DNA of 64,000 nt from Rivularia sp. PCC 7116 (lineage in GTDB: Bacteria > Cyanobacteriota > Cyanobacteriia > Cyanobacteriales > Nostocaceae), in the NCBI RefSeq assembly GCF_000316665.1, contig NC_019678.1, forward strand, positions 6,915,001 through 6,979,000. The letters run 5' to 3'. Position 1 is the first letter of the stretch. Each line of letters begins with the position of its first letter. The translations under genes were made by a program, and so were the position numbers. The notes under the pieces are model-generated. The model saw nothing but the letters and a program-made list of their open reading frames with translations. It searched no databases and had not been told where the DNA came from. This document shows, piece by piece, positions 24,261 to 34,218 of this stretch.

Positions 24261-24801
24261 ATTTATATAACCGATTAGTATAAAAACTTTTAACTCATCA
24301 GTTATAGCTGAAAATTATTTTATGTTGCTTGTTGTACTCGCGCTAGTTCTACGCTTGCTACTAATCTCTATAAAACCTCTTTCCTCGGCGTACTCTGCGT
24401 CTCTGCGGTTTTTTATCAGTTCGTAGGTTGAGTCAAGCGCACGAGGAAATTAGGTATTATAAAAAATCTATAATAATGCTTAACCCAACATAATTTTTAC
24501 AAGCAATTGCGATGTTGGCTTACGACACGATTTAAAGATTTTCGTTACAAATCCAGTTTTGTTTTCGTGTCTAACCCAACCTACTGATTAGGAGAAATTC
24601 TGTAATGCAAACCCAAACTTTCTGCCTAATTCTCAACGAAACCAAAAGTGGTTCGTTAATTTAACTAGCTTATTTTCGCTATAAATCAAATTTTTTTTGC
24701 TTCCAATACCAGTTTTAGAAATAGCTTGTATTAGTACTAGTTCTCAACTACTGTCTTTAAAGGTGATTATACGGTTGGACTTCCGCATAGTTAGAACTTA
24801 A
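24261..24801. other. Gene-free interval upstream of the desaturase
   Basis: No coding sequence seen. It includes a copy of the dispersed ctctgcgtctctgcggtttttt repeat (about 24365-24415), a related copy of which adjoins the hicB-like gene at 5255-5285. A long AT-rich leader precedes the desaturase ATG. Confidence 0.5.
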
Positions 24802-25749
24802 ATGGCTTCCTTCTCAATACTTTCAGGACAGTACGAACAAATGAGGCAGTATTCCCCACTTACGATTGTTGCTTATGTAATCGGCCCGATATTGATTATC
24901 TTCAGTCATTTCGGGTCGTTGCTCGTTTTAATGACTGGTTTGTCATGGGGCGCTGCTGCGTGGATTGTATTTTTATACTTAATCCGAATGTTAGGAACAA
25001 CCGCTATCTACCACAGGTTACTTACCCACAAAAGCTATCAAGCTCCAACCCCAGTTCTATGGATTGGCAGTTTTATAACGGCATCAGCAGGACAGATGGG
25101 ACCTAGCTGGTGGAAAGCGCATCATATGACTCATCATCAACATGCAGATAAAGAACTAGATCCTCATTCACCAAATACATGGGTTAATAAAATTAAAGGA
25201 TTTTATTGGTCGCAAGGTGGTTGGTTGCTATCACCTAACTTTTTTCCAGATAAGTTACCTAAAGATGTTGAAAACGACATTGTCTTAAAGGTTATTGACC
25301 GTTTGCATTTCGTTCCTGTATTAGCACTTGCCGCACTTTCATATTTCATCGGTGGTGTTGAATATCTTGGTGCATTTTTTCTCAGCACAACCTTGTTATT
25401 CCACGGCGTACAAACCGTCAACTCCCTTTCTCATATTGTCGGCGATCGCCCGTTTATTACCAACGAATTCAGTCGAAATAATCTTTTTGTCGCAGTATTA
25501 ACCTTGGGGGAAGGCTGGCACAATCTTCATCATGCCTTTCAATCATCCAGTCGGCACGGGATAACGATTCGTTCTGGACGTGTTGCCTATCTTCCAGATC
25601 CTACCTATAGCTTTATTAAAATGCTTGAATATCTTAATTTAGCATCAAAGCTGAGAATTCCTAGCGAAAACAATCTTTTAGCACGTTCGAGGCACAAAAA
25701 CGTTCAAAATCTAAAACTTTCACCAGTATTAGAAACATCAGTGGATTAG
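24802..25749 (+). CDS. Fatty-acid (delta-9 type) desaturase
   Basis: 315 residues with the three histidine clusters of membrane di-iron desaturases: HRLLTHKSY, HHMTHHQHAD and WHNLHHAF. Hydrophobic segments flank the first (FSHFGSLLVLMTGLSWGAAAWIVF region) and second (VLALAALSYFIGGVEYLGAFF region). Spacing and the EGWHNLHHAF motif fit the DesC/OLE1-type acyl-CoA or acyl-lipid delta-9 desaturases, which introduce the first double bond in membrane lipids. Exact regiospecificity cannot be read from sequence. The C-terminal 30 residues, with RSRHKNVQNLK, are unusual-looking but in frame. Transcribed alone. Confidence 0.9.
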   Translation: MASFSILSGQYEQMRQYSPLTIVAYVIGPILIIFSHFGSLLVLMTGLSWGAAAWIVFLYLIRMLGTTAIYHRLLTHKSYQAPTPVLWIGSFITASAGQMGPSWWKAHHMTHHQHADKELDPHSPNTWVNKIKGFYWSQGGWLLSPNFFPDKLPKDVENDIVLKVIDRLHFVPVLALAALSYFIGGVEYLGAFFLSTTLLFHGVQTVNSLSHIVGDRPFITNEFSRNNLFVAVLTLGEGWHNLHHAFQSSSRHGITIRSGRVAYLPDPTYSFIKMLEYLNLASKLRIPSENNLLARSRHKNVQNLKLSPVLETSVD

Positions 25750-25814
25750 ATGACAAACCGTTGAACTCTCTGTCCTATCATTAACAATTGATGCCCTGCG
25801 ATCGCAATAAATAA

Positions 25815-26165
<351 letters not shown>

Positions 26166-26231
26166 GAAGATTGGGCATTGGGCATTGGACATTGAGGATT
26201 GAGCATGAAAATAGGAAATAGGCAGAACTTG

Positions 26232-26343
26232 TTCACTGCTCACTGCTCACTGTTCACTGCTCACTGTTCACTGCTCACTGCTCACTGCTCACTGCTCACT
26301 GCTCACTGTTCACTGTTCACTGTTCACTGTTCACTGCTCACTG
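26232..26343. repeat. Sixteen heptamers of the ttcactg/ctcactg type
   Basis: Exactly 16 consecutive 7-bp units (ttcactg or ctcactg) between hinT and psbA. The array ends about 150 bp upstream of the psbA start. Confidence 0.95.
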
Positions 26344-26402
26344 AATTGTTCGCTGATAACAGAAATTAATATGTTGTATAAAACAAACTTAATTAAAATT
26401 CC

Positions 26403-26440
26403 TTTACAAAACGTAAACTTTCCTTTAAGGTATATATAGG
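26403..26440 (+). promoter_or_regulatory. Likely psbA promoter
   Basis: TTTACA at 26403-26408 could serve as a -35 box, with TAAGGT (26426) at 17 bp or TATATA (26431) at 22 bp as -10 candidates. This lies 50-90 bp before the psbA ATG, within the usual distance. The assignment of the -10 is uncertain. Confidence 0.45.
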
Positions 26441-26491
26441 TGAGCAAAAAGACTTACCGCTTTATAAAAGACAAACGCAATTATCCGAACC

Positions 26492-27574
26492 ATGACAACC
26501 ACATTACAAAGACGCGAAAGCGCTTCAGCGTGGGAGCAGTTCTGTGGATGGATCACCAGCACCAATAACCGTTTATACATCGGTTGGTTTGGTGTCTTGA
26601 TGATTCCTACCCTACTCTCTGCAATCACTTGTTTCATCATCGCATTCGTAGCAGCACCTCCTGTTGACATCGATGGTATCCGCGAGCCTGTTGCAGGTTC
26701 CTTGATTTACGGAAACAACATCATCTCTGGTGCAGTTGTTCCTTCTTCTAACGCTATCGGTTTACACTTCTACCCAATCTGGGAAGCAGCTTCTCTAGAT
26801 GAGTGGTTGTATAACGGTGGTCCTTACCAATTGGTATGTTTCCACTTCCTAATTGGCGTATTTTGCTACTTAGGTCGTGAGTGGGAATTATCTTACCGCT
26901 TGGGTATGCGTCCTTGGATCTGTGTTGCTTTCTCTGCTCCAGTAGCAGCAGCAACCGCAGTATTCTTGATCTACCCCATCGGACAAGGTTCTTTCTCTGA
27001 CGGTATGCCTTTAGGTATCTCCGGTACCTTCAACTTCATGTTCGTGTTCCAAGCTGAGCACAACATTTTGATGCACCCCTTCCACCAATTAGGTGTAGCT
27101 GGTGTATTTGGTGGTTCTTTGTTCAGTGCTATGCACGGTTCTTTGGTAACCTCCTCTTTGGTACGTGAAACAACCGAAACCGAATCTCAGAACTACGGTT
27201 ACAAATTCGGTCAAGAAGAAGAAACCTACAACATCGTAGCTGCTCATGGTTACTTTGGTCGTTTAATCTTCCAATACGCTTCCTTCAACAACAGCCGTAG
27301 CTTGCACTTCTTCTTAGCTGCATGGCCTGTAGTCGGAATCTGGTTCACCGCTTTGGGAATCAGCACCATGGCGTTCAACTTGAACGGTTTCAACTTCAAC
27401 CAGTCTGTAATCGATTCTAGCGGTAGAGTTGTAAACACCTGGGCTGATGTATTGAACAGAGCTAACTTGGGTATGGAAGTAATGCACGAAAGAAATGCAC
27501 ACAACTTCCCACTTGATTTAGCTGCTGGTGAAACTGCTCCTGTTGCAGTAAGCGCTCCCGCAATCAACGGTTAA
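26492..27574 (+). CDS. psbA: Photosystem II D1 protein
   Basis: 360 residues, the standard D1 length. Full set of landmarks: [44 protein letters not shown], the pheophytin-contacting residue 130 ([15 protein letters not shown], where 130 is Glu), the QB region and [13 protein letters not shown] near the end. The C-terminus ends after a processing site ([20 protein letters not shown]). Glu130 is the form usually found in high-light D1 copies, whereas low-light copies tend to have Gln. D1 binds the primary electron donors and the manganese cluster. Single cistron: strong hairpins follow immediately. Confidence 0.99.
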   Translation: MTTTLQRRESASAWEQFCGWITSTNNRLYIGWFGVLMIPTLLSAITCFIIAFVAAPPVDIDGIREPVAGSLIYGNNIISGAVVPSSNAIGLHFYPIWEAASLDEWLYNGGPYQLVCFHFLIGVFCYLGREWELSYRLGMRPWICVAFSAPVAAATAVFLIYPIGQGSFSDGMPLGISGTFNFMFVFQAEHNILMHPFHQLGVAGVFGGSLFSAMHGSLVTSSLVRETTETESQNYGYKFGQEEETYNIVAAHGYFGRLIFQYASFNNSRSLHFFLAAWPVVGIWFTALGISTMAFNLNGFNFNQSVIDSSGRVVNTWADVLNRANLGMEVMHERNAHNFPLDLAAGETAPVAVSAPAING

Positions 27575-27590
27575 TAATTAAATAATGTAG

Positions 27591-27657
27591 AGACGTAAAA
27601 TTTTACGTCTTTACAATAAATAAAAATGCCTTCCAAGCAATCGGGAGGCATTTTTTG
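27591..27657 (+). terminator. Double hairpin terminator after psbA
   Basis: A perfect 20-bp palindrome (AGACGTAAAA/TTTTACGTCT, 27591-27610) is followed by a second stem with arms AATGCCTTCC and GGGAGGCATT (27624-27652) and a T run (27651-27656). Confidence 0.85.
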
Positions 27658-27689
27658 TTGTGTAATTTTTTATAGTTTGTAGTTTGTAG

Positions 27690-27754
27690 GGTGTGTGACG
27701 GTTACGTTAATTTATAAAGCGCAAAGAAACAATTAGGAATTACCGTCACGCACC
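27690..27754. mobile_element. Small inverted-repeat element truncating a pentapeptide-repeat gene
   Basis: Ends GGTGTGTGACGGT (27690-27702) and ACCGTCACGCACC (27742-27754) match at 12 of 13 positions, with a 39-bp interior. The left flank gtagg resembles the larger element at 62700-62780. Confidence 0.6.
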
Positions 27755-27842
27755 AACTTATTAAAATACGTTTACTCAAATCAATACCAACAAAATCTTT
27801 TTCACCTTTAGCTATTCTTTCAAGTAATTCCTTAATATCCAT
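27702..27842 (-). pseudogene. Truncated pentapeptide-repeat protein, N-terminus only
   Basis: 46 codons starting MDIKELLERIAKGEKDFVGIDL, the usual N-terminus of cyanobacterial pentapeptide-repeat proteins (mdikeLLerya.GerdF.gi.L). No A(D/N)LXX pentapeptides follow: after SKRI the reading continues into the inverted-repeat element and ends at TAA (27702-27704). The gene is evidently broken by that element. Confidence 0.6.
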
Positions 27843-27934
27843 AATAAAATTGAGCTAAAAACATACTTTTAAAACATCTTTATGGAAGACTTGAGCTATT
27901 AACTCCCTTCCCGCTCTAAGATTACCGAAAAACT

Positions 27935-27999
27935 GTAGGCTGGGTTTAGGAACGAAACCCAGAGCAATGTTGGGTTTCACTCCGTTCAACCCAACCTAC
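27935..27999. repeat. Palindromic dispersed repeat (gtaggctgggtt family)
   Basis: Ends gtaggctgggtt and aacccaacctac pair with one mismatch; the interior contains tttaggaacgaaaccca. It lies just downstream of the SLH-FAD gene. Confidence 0.7.
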
Positions 28000-28038
28000 C
28001 CTATAGCTAATCTTCTACCGGGATAGGAGTATTATCAA

Positions 28039-30231
28039 TCAAGCAATCAAATTCTCAAAAACATCCAATTCCCGTGCTTGCTCGATATAACTAACTCCAT
28101 ATATCTTCGGTAAACGCTGCGTATTTACTAAAACTTCCCGCACCTCTAAATTAGAAATTTCTGCCAAATTACGATTTTCTGAAAGCGCTATTCCTATCCC
28201 AATACCCACACCTTGCCCAACACCACAGTTAAATTCAACGATTCTGCCAGCAGAGGAAGCATAACCTTTAAACCCAGAAGCAGGGCTGATAACAGCGAGA
28301 TTGGGAACATCTTTAACTAAGGCGTGTTGGACACCAAAATTAAATAAAGGTGGTAAATGTAAACTCGGTTTTTGTAAGCCTTTTTCCGAGCTTCTATCAA
28401 TTAAACCTGCAACACCTCCACGAATATCAAAATGATAGCCAAAAGTTCCTAAAGCTTGATTTTCTGGAACTCCCCCAGCTAGCATTTCTGCTCCCGTCAA
28501 AGGTTTTACTGCTCCGAGAATATTACCTGCGTGGCGGATGTATAATTCGGAAGCTGGTACTACTTCCAGAGCGCCAATATTTTTAAACCATTTAGCAACA
28601 GATTCCATTTCTTGAAGCATTCCGGCTGTCGGCAACGCCTTTTTTCTTGCTAAAGTTTCTGCTTTATCTGCATTCACATCGAACAGCAAAGCATTCCAAG
28701 ACAATGTATTGTTATCTAAAATAGCGATATTACCATTATCTAAAACACTTCCGCTTACCTGTAGAGATAGAGGAGTACCCCGGAAACTATGATAAGCAAT
28801 TGATAAAGCCTTAGAACGAACATCGATGTAATCTTTTCCAGCGTACATCGTTTTCAAGTTTCCATTTCCATCTATCAAACCTTGTCTGAGATAATCGGCA
28901 AATTCTGAATTATTACCGGCAGCAATATTTAATAAGTTTTGAAACTGCATATTAGCTGGGTTAGTAAAGCCTTCTAAATATTCGTATTCTATACGCTTGA
29001 GTTTTTCTACAGACAACCCTTTAGTTTGAAAAGTCAAAGTTACCGATAGTTCAGAATCTGGTAAACCAAATGTTGCAAACCCTTTAAGTTTTTTGACACC
29101 AGCAAATTGAGCTAATTCGGCATTGACAGTACAGTCAATAAAATGCTTTGCTGTATAAACTTCATCTCTAACTAATTCAATAGCAGCTATTTTTTTATCG
29201 TATTTAACTACCGATTTAATTTCTGCATTGCTGAGAATATTCGCTTTCACTTCTTGCAACATTTGACGTAAAGTCAGATTAGCATTCTGCGGATTTAAAG
29301 CGATTTGATAAACTCCTGAACGTTGCAAAAACTCGTCATAGATTGCCGGTGAATCTCCAAAAGTATCTAAATCTAAATCCCGACGGATTGAAATTGGAAC
29401 AGCCGAACGGTCAAGATAAGACAATCCTCCTCTTACTAAATGACCGCCAATTCCTAATTGAGAGTTTCCTTTAAATAATAATAAGCTGCGGGGATATTTT
29501 CCAGTACGACGATTATATTCTCGCGATGCACATACCAAACTCAAAACACCAGGAACTTCATCACCAAAACAAATAATGTCATATTTCCGAGCTTTGTCTA
29601 AATCAGGATTTATAGATAGTTGGGATGAAATTAAATACTCAGATTCAATTTTTTCAGCTTGCTCCAAATAAACTAAAGCTTGATAAACAAAAGCAGAAAT
29701 ATCGGCGCGAGTTGCGGCTAAAGTGGGATTGAGTAATTTGATATCTGGAAAACTTGCAACCAAACCAGCTTTTGTAGAGATTGCCATTGCTATTTTGGCG
29801 TATTCAGGAATTTGATTGTAATCCTGATAAATTTGCGGCAAAAAGCTTAATAAATCGCTATCGACGCTGCTAGTAAATCCTAAACCGCTAATAATTGAAA
29901 CTAAAGCATTTGCCCTTGTAATACGGTTGGCAGGACGAAATTCACGGTTAGGAAACCCGCTAATAAAAACTGTTTCGTAAGACTTTTTGATTGCCGAGAA
30001 TGCCCAATGACTTGCAGGAACATCAACGAAAGGTATATATTCTCGTTTCTTAGGAATTTGGTAAAAAGTAGATGTAATAATGGCTGCGAACTCAGCCCTT
30101 GTGACTGAGTAATTTGGACGAAAACTACCGTCGGGATAACCATTTAAAATCCTTCGAGTTGCTAGAGCTTCAATGAATTTTCTTGCCCAGTGATTTTTAA
30201 TATCTGGAAAACTTGTAGAGGTATTTACCAT
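28039..30231 (-). CDS. SLH-domain protein fused to an FAD-dependent oxidoreductase
   Basis: 730 residues. The N-terminal 195 residues contain three S-layer homology units: FPDIKNHWARKFIEAL..RILNGYPDGSFRP, FVDVPASHWAFSAIKKSY..FISGFPNREFRP, and a third divergent unit (AKIAMAISTKAGLVASFPD...TRADISAFV). From about 225 an FAD_oxidored-type domain follows: YDIICFGDEVPGVLSLVCASREY, GGHLVRGGLSYLDRS, VYTAKHFIDCTVNAELAQFAG and a C-terminal GGVAGLIDRSSEKGLQ/INSPASGFKG-like region. The expected GxGxxG dinucleotide loop reads GDEVPG, which departs from consensus. No signal peptide is visible, which is odd for an SLH protein. Such fusions may anchor a redox enzyme at the cell wall or outer membrane; the substrate is unknown. 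Confidence 0.75.
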   Translation of the reverse strand: MVNTSTSFPDIKNHWARKFIEALATRRILNGYPDGSFRPNYSVTRAEFAAIITSTFYQIPKKREYIPFVDVPASHWAFSAIKKSYETVFISGFPNREFRPANRITRANALVSIISGLGFTSSVDSDLLSFLPQIYQDYNQIPEYAKIAMAISTKAGLVASFPDIKLLNPTLAATRADISAFVYQALVYLEQAEKIESEYLISSQLSINPDLDKARKYDIICFGDEVPGVLSLVCASREYNRRTGKYPRSLLLFKGNSQLGIGGHLVRGGLSYLDRSAVPISIRRDLDLDTFGDSPAIYDEFLQRSGVYQIALNPQNANLTLRQMLQEVKANILSNAEIKSVVKYDKKIAAIELVRDEVYTAKHFIDCTVNAELAQFAGVKKLKGFATFGLPDSELSVTLTFQTKGLSVEKLKRIEYEYLEGFTNPANMQFQNLLNIAAGNNSEFADYLRQGLIDGNGNLKTMYAGKDYIDVRSKALSIAYHSFRGTPLSLQVSGSVLDNGNIAILDNNTLSWNALLFDVNADKAETLARKKALPTAGMLQEMESVAKWFKNIGALEVVPASELYIRHAGNILGAVKPLTGAEMLAGGVPENQALGTFGYHFDIRGGVAGLIDRSSEKGLQKPSLHLPPLFNFGVQHALVKDVPNLAVISPASGFKGYASSAGRIVEFNCGVGQGVGIGIGIALSENRNLAEISNLEVREVLVNTQRLPKIYGVSYIEQARELDVFENLIA

Positions 30232-30349
30232 AATAATTCCAAAAAAATGTATTTAAATTGACGAGTCGTGGCAGACTTTGATTATGCTACCGCAATCCGT
30301 TGATTTTGAAATAATCATAGTTTTTGAGCTTCTTCAAGCAAATACATCT

Positions 30350-30823
30350 CTACCGTTCTATAGAGTAGCAAAGAGCATCGAAATTAAAATGTGTAGTTGT
30401 TTCTCGTATTTTAAGCCCGCTTTCTCCATAACTTTTCTTGAAGCTTGGTTTTCAGGGAAAGCCAGTGCAATAATTCTGTTTAAATTAGCTGTATCAAAAC
30501 CGTATAAAACCGATGCTTTCGCTGCTCGTGTTGCAATTCCTTTTCCCCAATATGTTTTAGCTAAGTCGTAGAGAAGTTCTACTTCATTTTATTCTTCTAA
30601 ATAACGAAGTCCTTGCGGAGCCAACCATTTTCGATGTTGCATCTTCTACAACTTTCCAAATTCCATATTCTTGTTGTTGACAATGTGCGACGAATGATGT
30701 GAGAGACTTTTCTACCTTTGCTTTGGGAATAGGAACGCCACGACTCGGAAGAAATCAAGTTACTTCTGGATCTGACCAGATAGCCGTAAGAGAATCCAAA
30801 TCGGACAACTTAAATGGCTGCAT
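30350..30823 (-). pseudogene. Decayed GNAT (RimJ/RimL-type) acetyltransferase
   Basis: Starting at the ATG at 30823 the minus strand reads MQPFKLSDLDSLTAIWSDPEVT, then an in-frame TGA, then FLPSRGVPIPKAKVEKSL and GIWKVVEDATSKMVG. A frameshift then leads into GLRYLEE-stop-NEVELLYDLAKTYWGKGIAT and AFPENQASRKVMEKAGLKYEK. These are the ordered motifs of a GNAT (the acetyl-CoA loop YWGKGIAT, and ENQASRKVMEKAG). Two stops and at least one frameshift make it a pseudogene. It lies between the SLH-FAD gene and recR. Confidence 0.8.
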
Positions 30824-30954
30824 TGTAAACCCGTCAATTGGTAGAATTTTTTTGGATATCATTCCCCTTTCACCTTAAATTAATCAAACTAACCAATCTA
30901 AAATTCTCTAAGAATGTCATTATATATAGGTACGCACATACTGGAGATAAGAAA

Positions 30955-31551
30955 ACGGTTTACGCACGTCCTTTAGCACGATTAATCGAGCAACTGCAAC
31001 GCTTACCCGGAGTTGGACCCAAAACCGCTCAAAGATTAGCGCTGCACATCTTGAAACGACCTGAAGCCGAAATAGAAGCTTTAGCACAGGCTTTAATTGA
31101 TGCCAAAAAACGAGTCGGCTTGTGTCGAGAATGCTTTCATTTATCTTCCGAAGCCGTTTGTGAAATCTGCCGCAATCCCAAGCGCGACAATGAAACTATA
31201 TGTGTTGTAGCAGATTCCCGCGATGTGATTGCTTTAGAAAAAACCAGGGAATACAAAGGTAAATATCATGTTCTTGGAGGAGTGATTTCTCCTATAGAAG
31301 GTATTGGCCCCGAACAGTTAAATATTCAACCTTTAGTACGACGAATAAGTCAAAGAAAACCTAAAGAAGTTATTCTAGCAATCAGCCCTAGTGTTGAAGG
31401 TGAAACCACTACATTATATATAGGACAATTAATTAAGCCATTCACCAAGGTAACGCGAATCGCCTTTGGTTTACCCGTAGGCGGTGACTTAGAGTATGCT
31501 GACGAAGTTACATTGGCAAGGGCTTTAGAAGGTCGCCGGGAATTAGATTAA
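30955..31551 (+). CDS. recR: Recombination mediator RecR, probable ACG start
   Basis: 198 codons including the start, the normal RecR size. Landmarks: helix-hairpin-helix [20 protein letters not shown], zinc finger [16 protein letters not shown], and Toprim strands [21 protein letters not shown] and [12 protein letters not shown], ending [11 protein letters not shown]. RecR with RecO loads RecA at gaps. Where homologues have MVY-(T/A)-RPLARLIEQ, this sequence has Thr (ACG) in place of Met. No ATG, GTG or TTG lies nearby in frame, but GGAG at 30943-30946 sits 8 nt before the ACG, so ACG is the likely initiator. The first in-frame ATG/GTG-type start is far upstream (30838) and would add 39 unlikely residues. 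Confidence 0.93.
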   Translation, partial: TVYARPLARLIEQLQRLPGVGPKTAQRLALHILKRPEAEIEALAQALIDAKKRVGLCRECFHLSSEAVCEICRNPKRDNETICVVADSRDVIALEKTREYKGKYHVLGGVISPIEGIGPEQLNIQPLVRRISQRKPKEVILAISPSVEGETTTLYIGQLIKPFTKVTRIAFGLPVGGDLEYADEVTLARALEGRRELD

Positions 31552-31865
31552 TATCGGTATGGGGAATCAGGTATTGGGCATTGAAGAAGAAATTAGTTAT
31601 TCCTAATTCCTAACTTTCAACCACTTGTATAATCATCAGATTCTAGCGATCGCGAACCTTGAGTGAAAGCTGTTGCAAGTAATAACGTAGGTCATCTTGA
31701 CAACATAAAACTCTAAAATCTAATAATATAAAGTTCGGCTTATTACTTACTATATCTTGAAGGTTTAGATAGTTGTTTATTACCAATGAGCCATTTTTAA
31801 TTACCTATTACCAACCCTCACAGATATAATAACTGTTTAACCGAACATGATACACCTCTTAATTC

Positions 31866-32870
31866 CTATACAGTAAAGGATGCCATTGTCTGCAATTCTT
31901 CAATTAGCCGCAAAGGATTTTTTTGATCCACAGAAAATTGCTGGCTCTGCACTAGCAAATATTCTAAAAAAGTACTGGCAGTAATAGAAAGTTGCTTTTT
32001 CTTAGGATACAAGACGTGCCACTGACGATATAAAGGAAAACCTTCAACATCTAATATCGCTAATTTTTTGATTGTTTCTGCGGAATTTAATGTATGAAGA
32101 GATAGAACTGAAAGTCCTAAACCATCAATTACAGCTTGCTGAATAGCTTCATTACTACCAAGTTCTAAATTTATTGGTACTGATATTTGGTTTTGAGCAA
32201 AAAATTGCTGAACCACCTTACGGGTTCCAGAACCCTGCTCGCGCATAATAAAAGGCTCGTTTATTAAGCTTTTCAATGGAATGTTACGTTTGAAAGCAAG
32301 TGGATGATCGTATGGTGCAACTAAGACTAGAGGGTTATCTAAAAATGCCTTTGTTTCCATGTCTTCCCTTTCTGGCGGACAACTGAGAATATATAGATCG
32401 TCGAGATTCTCATTCAGCCGAGATAGTAGTACATTATGATTCGTTATTTCTAAAGAAACGCTAACCCCAGGGTATAGCTTACAAAATGGCTTGAGTAACT
32501 TAGGAATAAAATATTTGGTTGTGGTAACTGCTGCTAGTCGCAGTCTCCCCTGCTTCATTCCTTTTAAATCGACAATGGTAGTTTCAAGTCTGTCAAGACA
32601 TTTGAAGATTTCTTTGCAGGTACCTAATACTTCTCTCCCTGCCTCAGTTAAGTAAATACGCTTCCCTACGTATTCAAAAAGAGGTACGCCTACCGCTTGC
32701 GTGAGGTGTTTCACCTGCATTGATACGGTTGGTTGGGTTACAAATAATTCTTCTGCTGCGCGAGTAAAACTAGAGTGTCTAGCAGCAGCTTCAAATACCT
32801 GAAGTTGGTCTAAAGTGATGGACTTTAAGAGAGTGTCCTTTTGTCTGACATCTCCTACATAACTTTTCAT
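31866..32870 (-). CDS. LysR-family regulator, CmpR/CbbR-like
   Basis: 334 residues. N-terminal winged helix: ITLDQLQVFEAAARHSSFTRAAEELFVTQPTVSMQVKHL, then LFEYVGKRIYLTEAGREVL. The effector domain contains LRLAAVTTTKYFIPKLLKPFC, NLDDLYILSCPPE, EPFIMREQGSGTRKV and LGSNEAIQQAVIDGLGLSVLS, very like CmpR/CbbR proteins that sense carbon status in cyanobacteria and control bicarbonate transport and some psbA genes. No bicarbonate transporter lies here; psbA is about 5 kb away. Regulator identity beyond the CmpR-like group is inference. Confidence 0.88.
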   Translation of the reverse strand: MKSYVGDVRQKDTLLKSITLDQLQVFEAAARHSSFTRAAEELFVTQPTVSMQVKHLTQAVGVPLFEYVGKRIYLTEAGREVLGTCKEIFKCLDRLETTIVDLKGMKQGRLRLAAVTTTKYFIPKLLKPFCKLYPGVSVSLEITNHNVLLSRLNENLDDLYILSCPPEREDMETKAFLDNPLVLVAPYDHPLAFKRNIPLKSLINEPFIMREQGSGTRKVVQQFFAQNQISVPINLELGSNEAIQQAVIDGLGLSVLSLHTLNSAETIKKLAILDVEGFPLYRQWHVLYPKKKQLSITASTFLEYLLVQSQQFSVDQKNPLRLIEELQTMASFTV

Positions 32871-34218
32871 ACTAATTATTAACTATTATTTTAGTTGCAT
32901 TTATAGTCAGCGATTCAAAAGCAATAACTTCTAACTTATGCTAGATGAAAGTTTTATTTCCATATGTGTAGAATTCGTGACTTTAGCAACATTTGTGTTG
33001 CTTAAACTCAATATACATTACTTTAACAACATTTACGTTGCTAAACTTTAAGTAACTTAATATTTGCGCTTGTTTTTACTCTTGCCTTTGCATCAAAATT
33101 TGAACAGCATAAGCGAAGAAATCCTTGTTAGTTTTTGAAAGCATACAATTTTAGATAAAAACTATTAAAAATATTTATCAATAATACTTATGTATATACA
33201 ACAACCGCAGAAGATGTTTATCTATATGCAGTGTTGAAATAACTCAAGAAATAATCTTCAACAAATTTACTTCGTTGCACACCTAACCCCTCACCCTCTT
33301 CTCTACGTTCGCGCCTAGTGAAGCGTACCGTAGGTATTGCGTGTGTCCTCTTAGGACATGGGAAGTGGGGGTGTAAAAGCCTCTCTCCCTGTGGGAAGAA
33401 GTTACTCTACTGCTCCGGTGACGCTTACACGAACGAGAAAGCGTTGAACCGCAATTCGTGAACGCGTTAATGGAAAGGGGTGTTTTTCTTTTTCGGAGAT
33501 ATCTATTGTGATAGAAGTTAGAGAAGCTCTACATGAATAAGCAAAAATCAACTACTTTGCAATTCTCTCTAATATATTTTGATGATTTTTGGTGATTAAA
33601 TATACTCTGGGTATCAAATTGGTCTTTCAAGAATGCTTTAGATAAAGTGCAAATTATTATCATTAGTATTGCTTTGACATATATTACGGACGCACTGCGT
33701 GAATTAAGTAGTGTTGTCTATAGTAAAAATAAGATTTAGTGATAGTTGTATATAAAATCGTTTATAGCTAAAAAATAATTAGAGTCATTTTAGAATGCCT
33801 AAATAACGAAAATGCTATTAACATATGATGGTAATATTGATTAGCAAAAAGCTTCTTTCTTTATATTTCTGAATATTCTTAGTTTTGTGAATCGAAGCAT
33901 TATCTTATTTGATTGGTTTTAAAAATTTAAATATAAATCTGATTTATGTAGTTTTGATGACATGAAGCAAACTGCTAATTTGAAATTCTATTTTCAAATT
34001 GAACTGAAGAATTATTAAAAAAATTATGGGATACTCGCTTGCTTCCTCAAGCTGGAATTTGCTCAAAGCCATATTCTACGAAGATTTGCGGTAATATGTA
34101 TCGCTTTGTAGATAAAACAGCCCAAAAATTATGTCAAGCAAATCCAGCGTTATATAAGCACGTTGGGCATAGTAGCAAGTTATAATTTTTTTGCGGATAA
34201 CCATAAAAAAAATTAATT
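32871..34218. other. 1.35 kb gene-poor region with decayed repeats
   Basis: AT-rich, without a convincing gene. Paired tttagcaacatttgtgttgct and tttaacaacatttacgttgct stretches (near 32980 and 33020) are direct repeats of about 20 bp. At 33280-33490 is a block of decayed dispersed repeats (acctaacccctcaccctc, acgttcgcgcc, gacgcttacacgaacgag). At 34003-34185 a 60-codon open stretch without an initial ATG ends in LYKHVGHSSKL; see findings. A promoter for the downstream gene probably lies at the right end. Confidence 0.5.
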
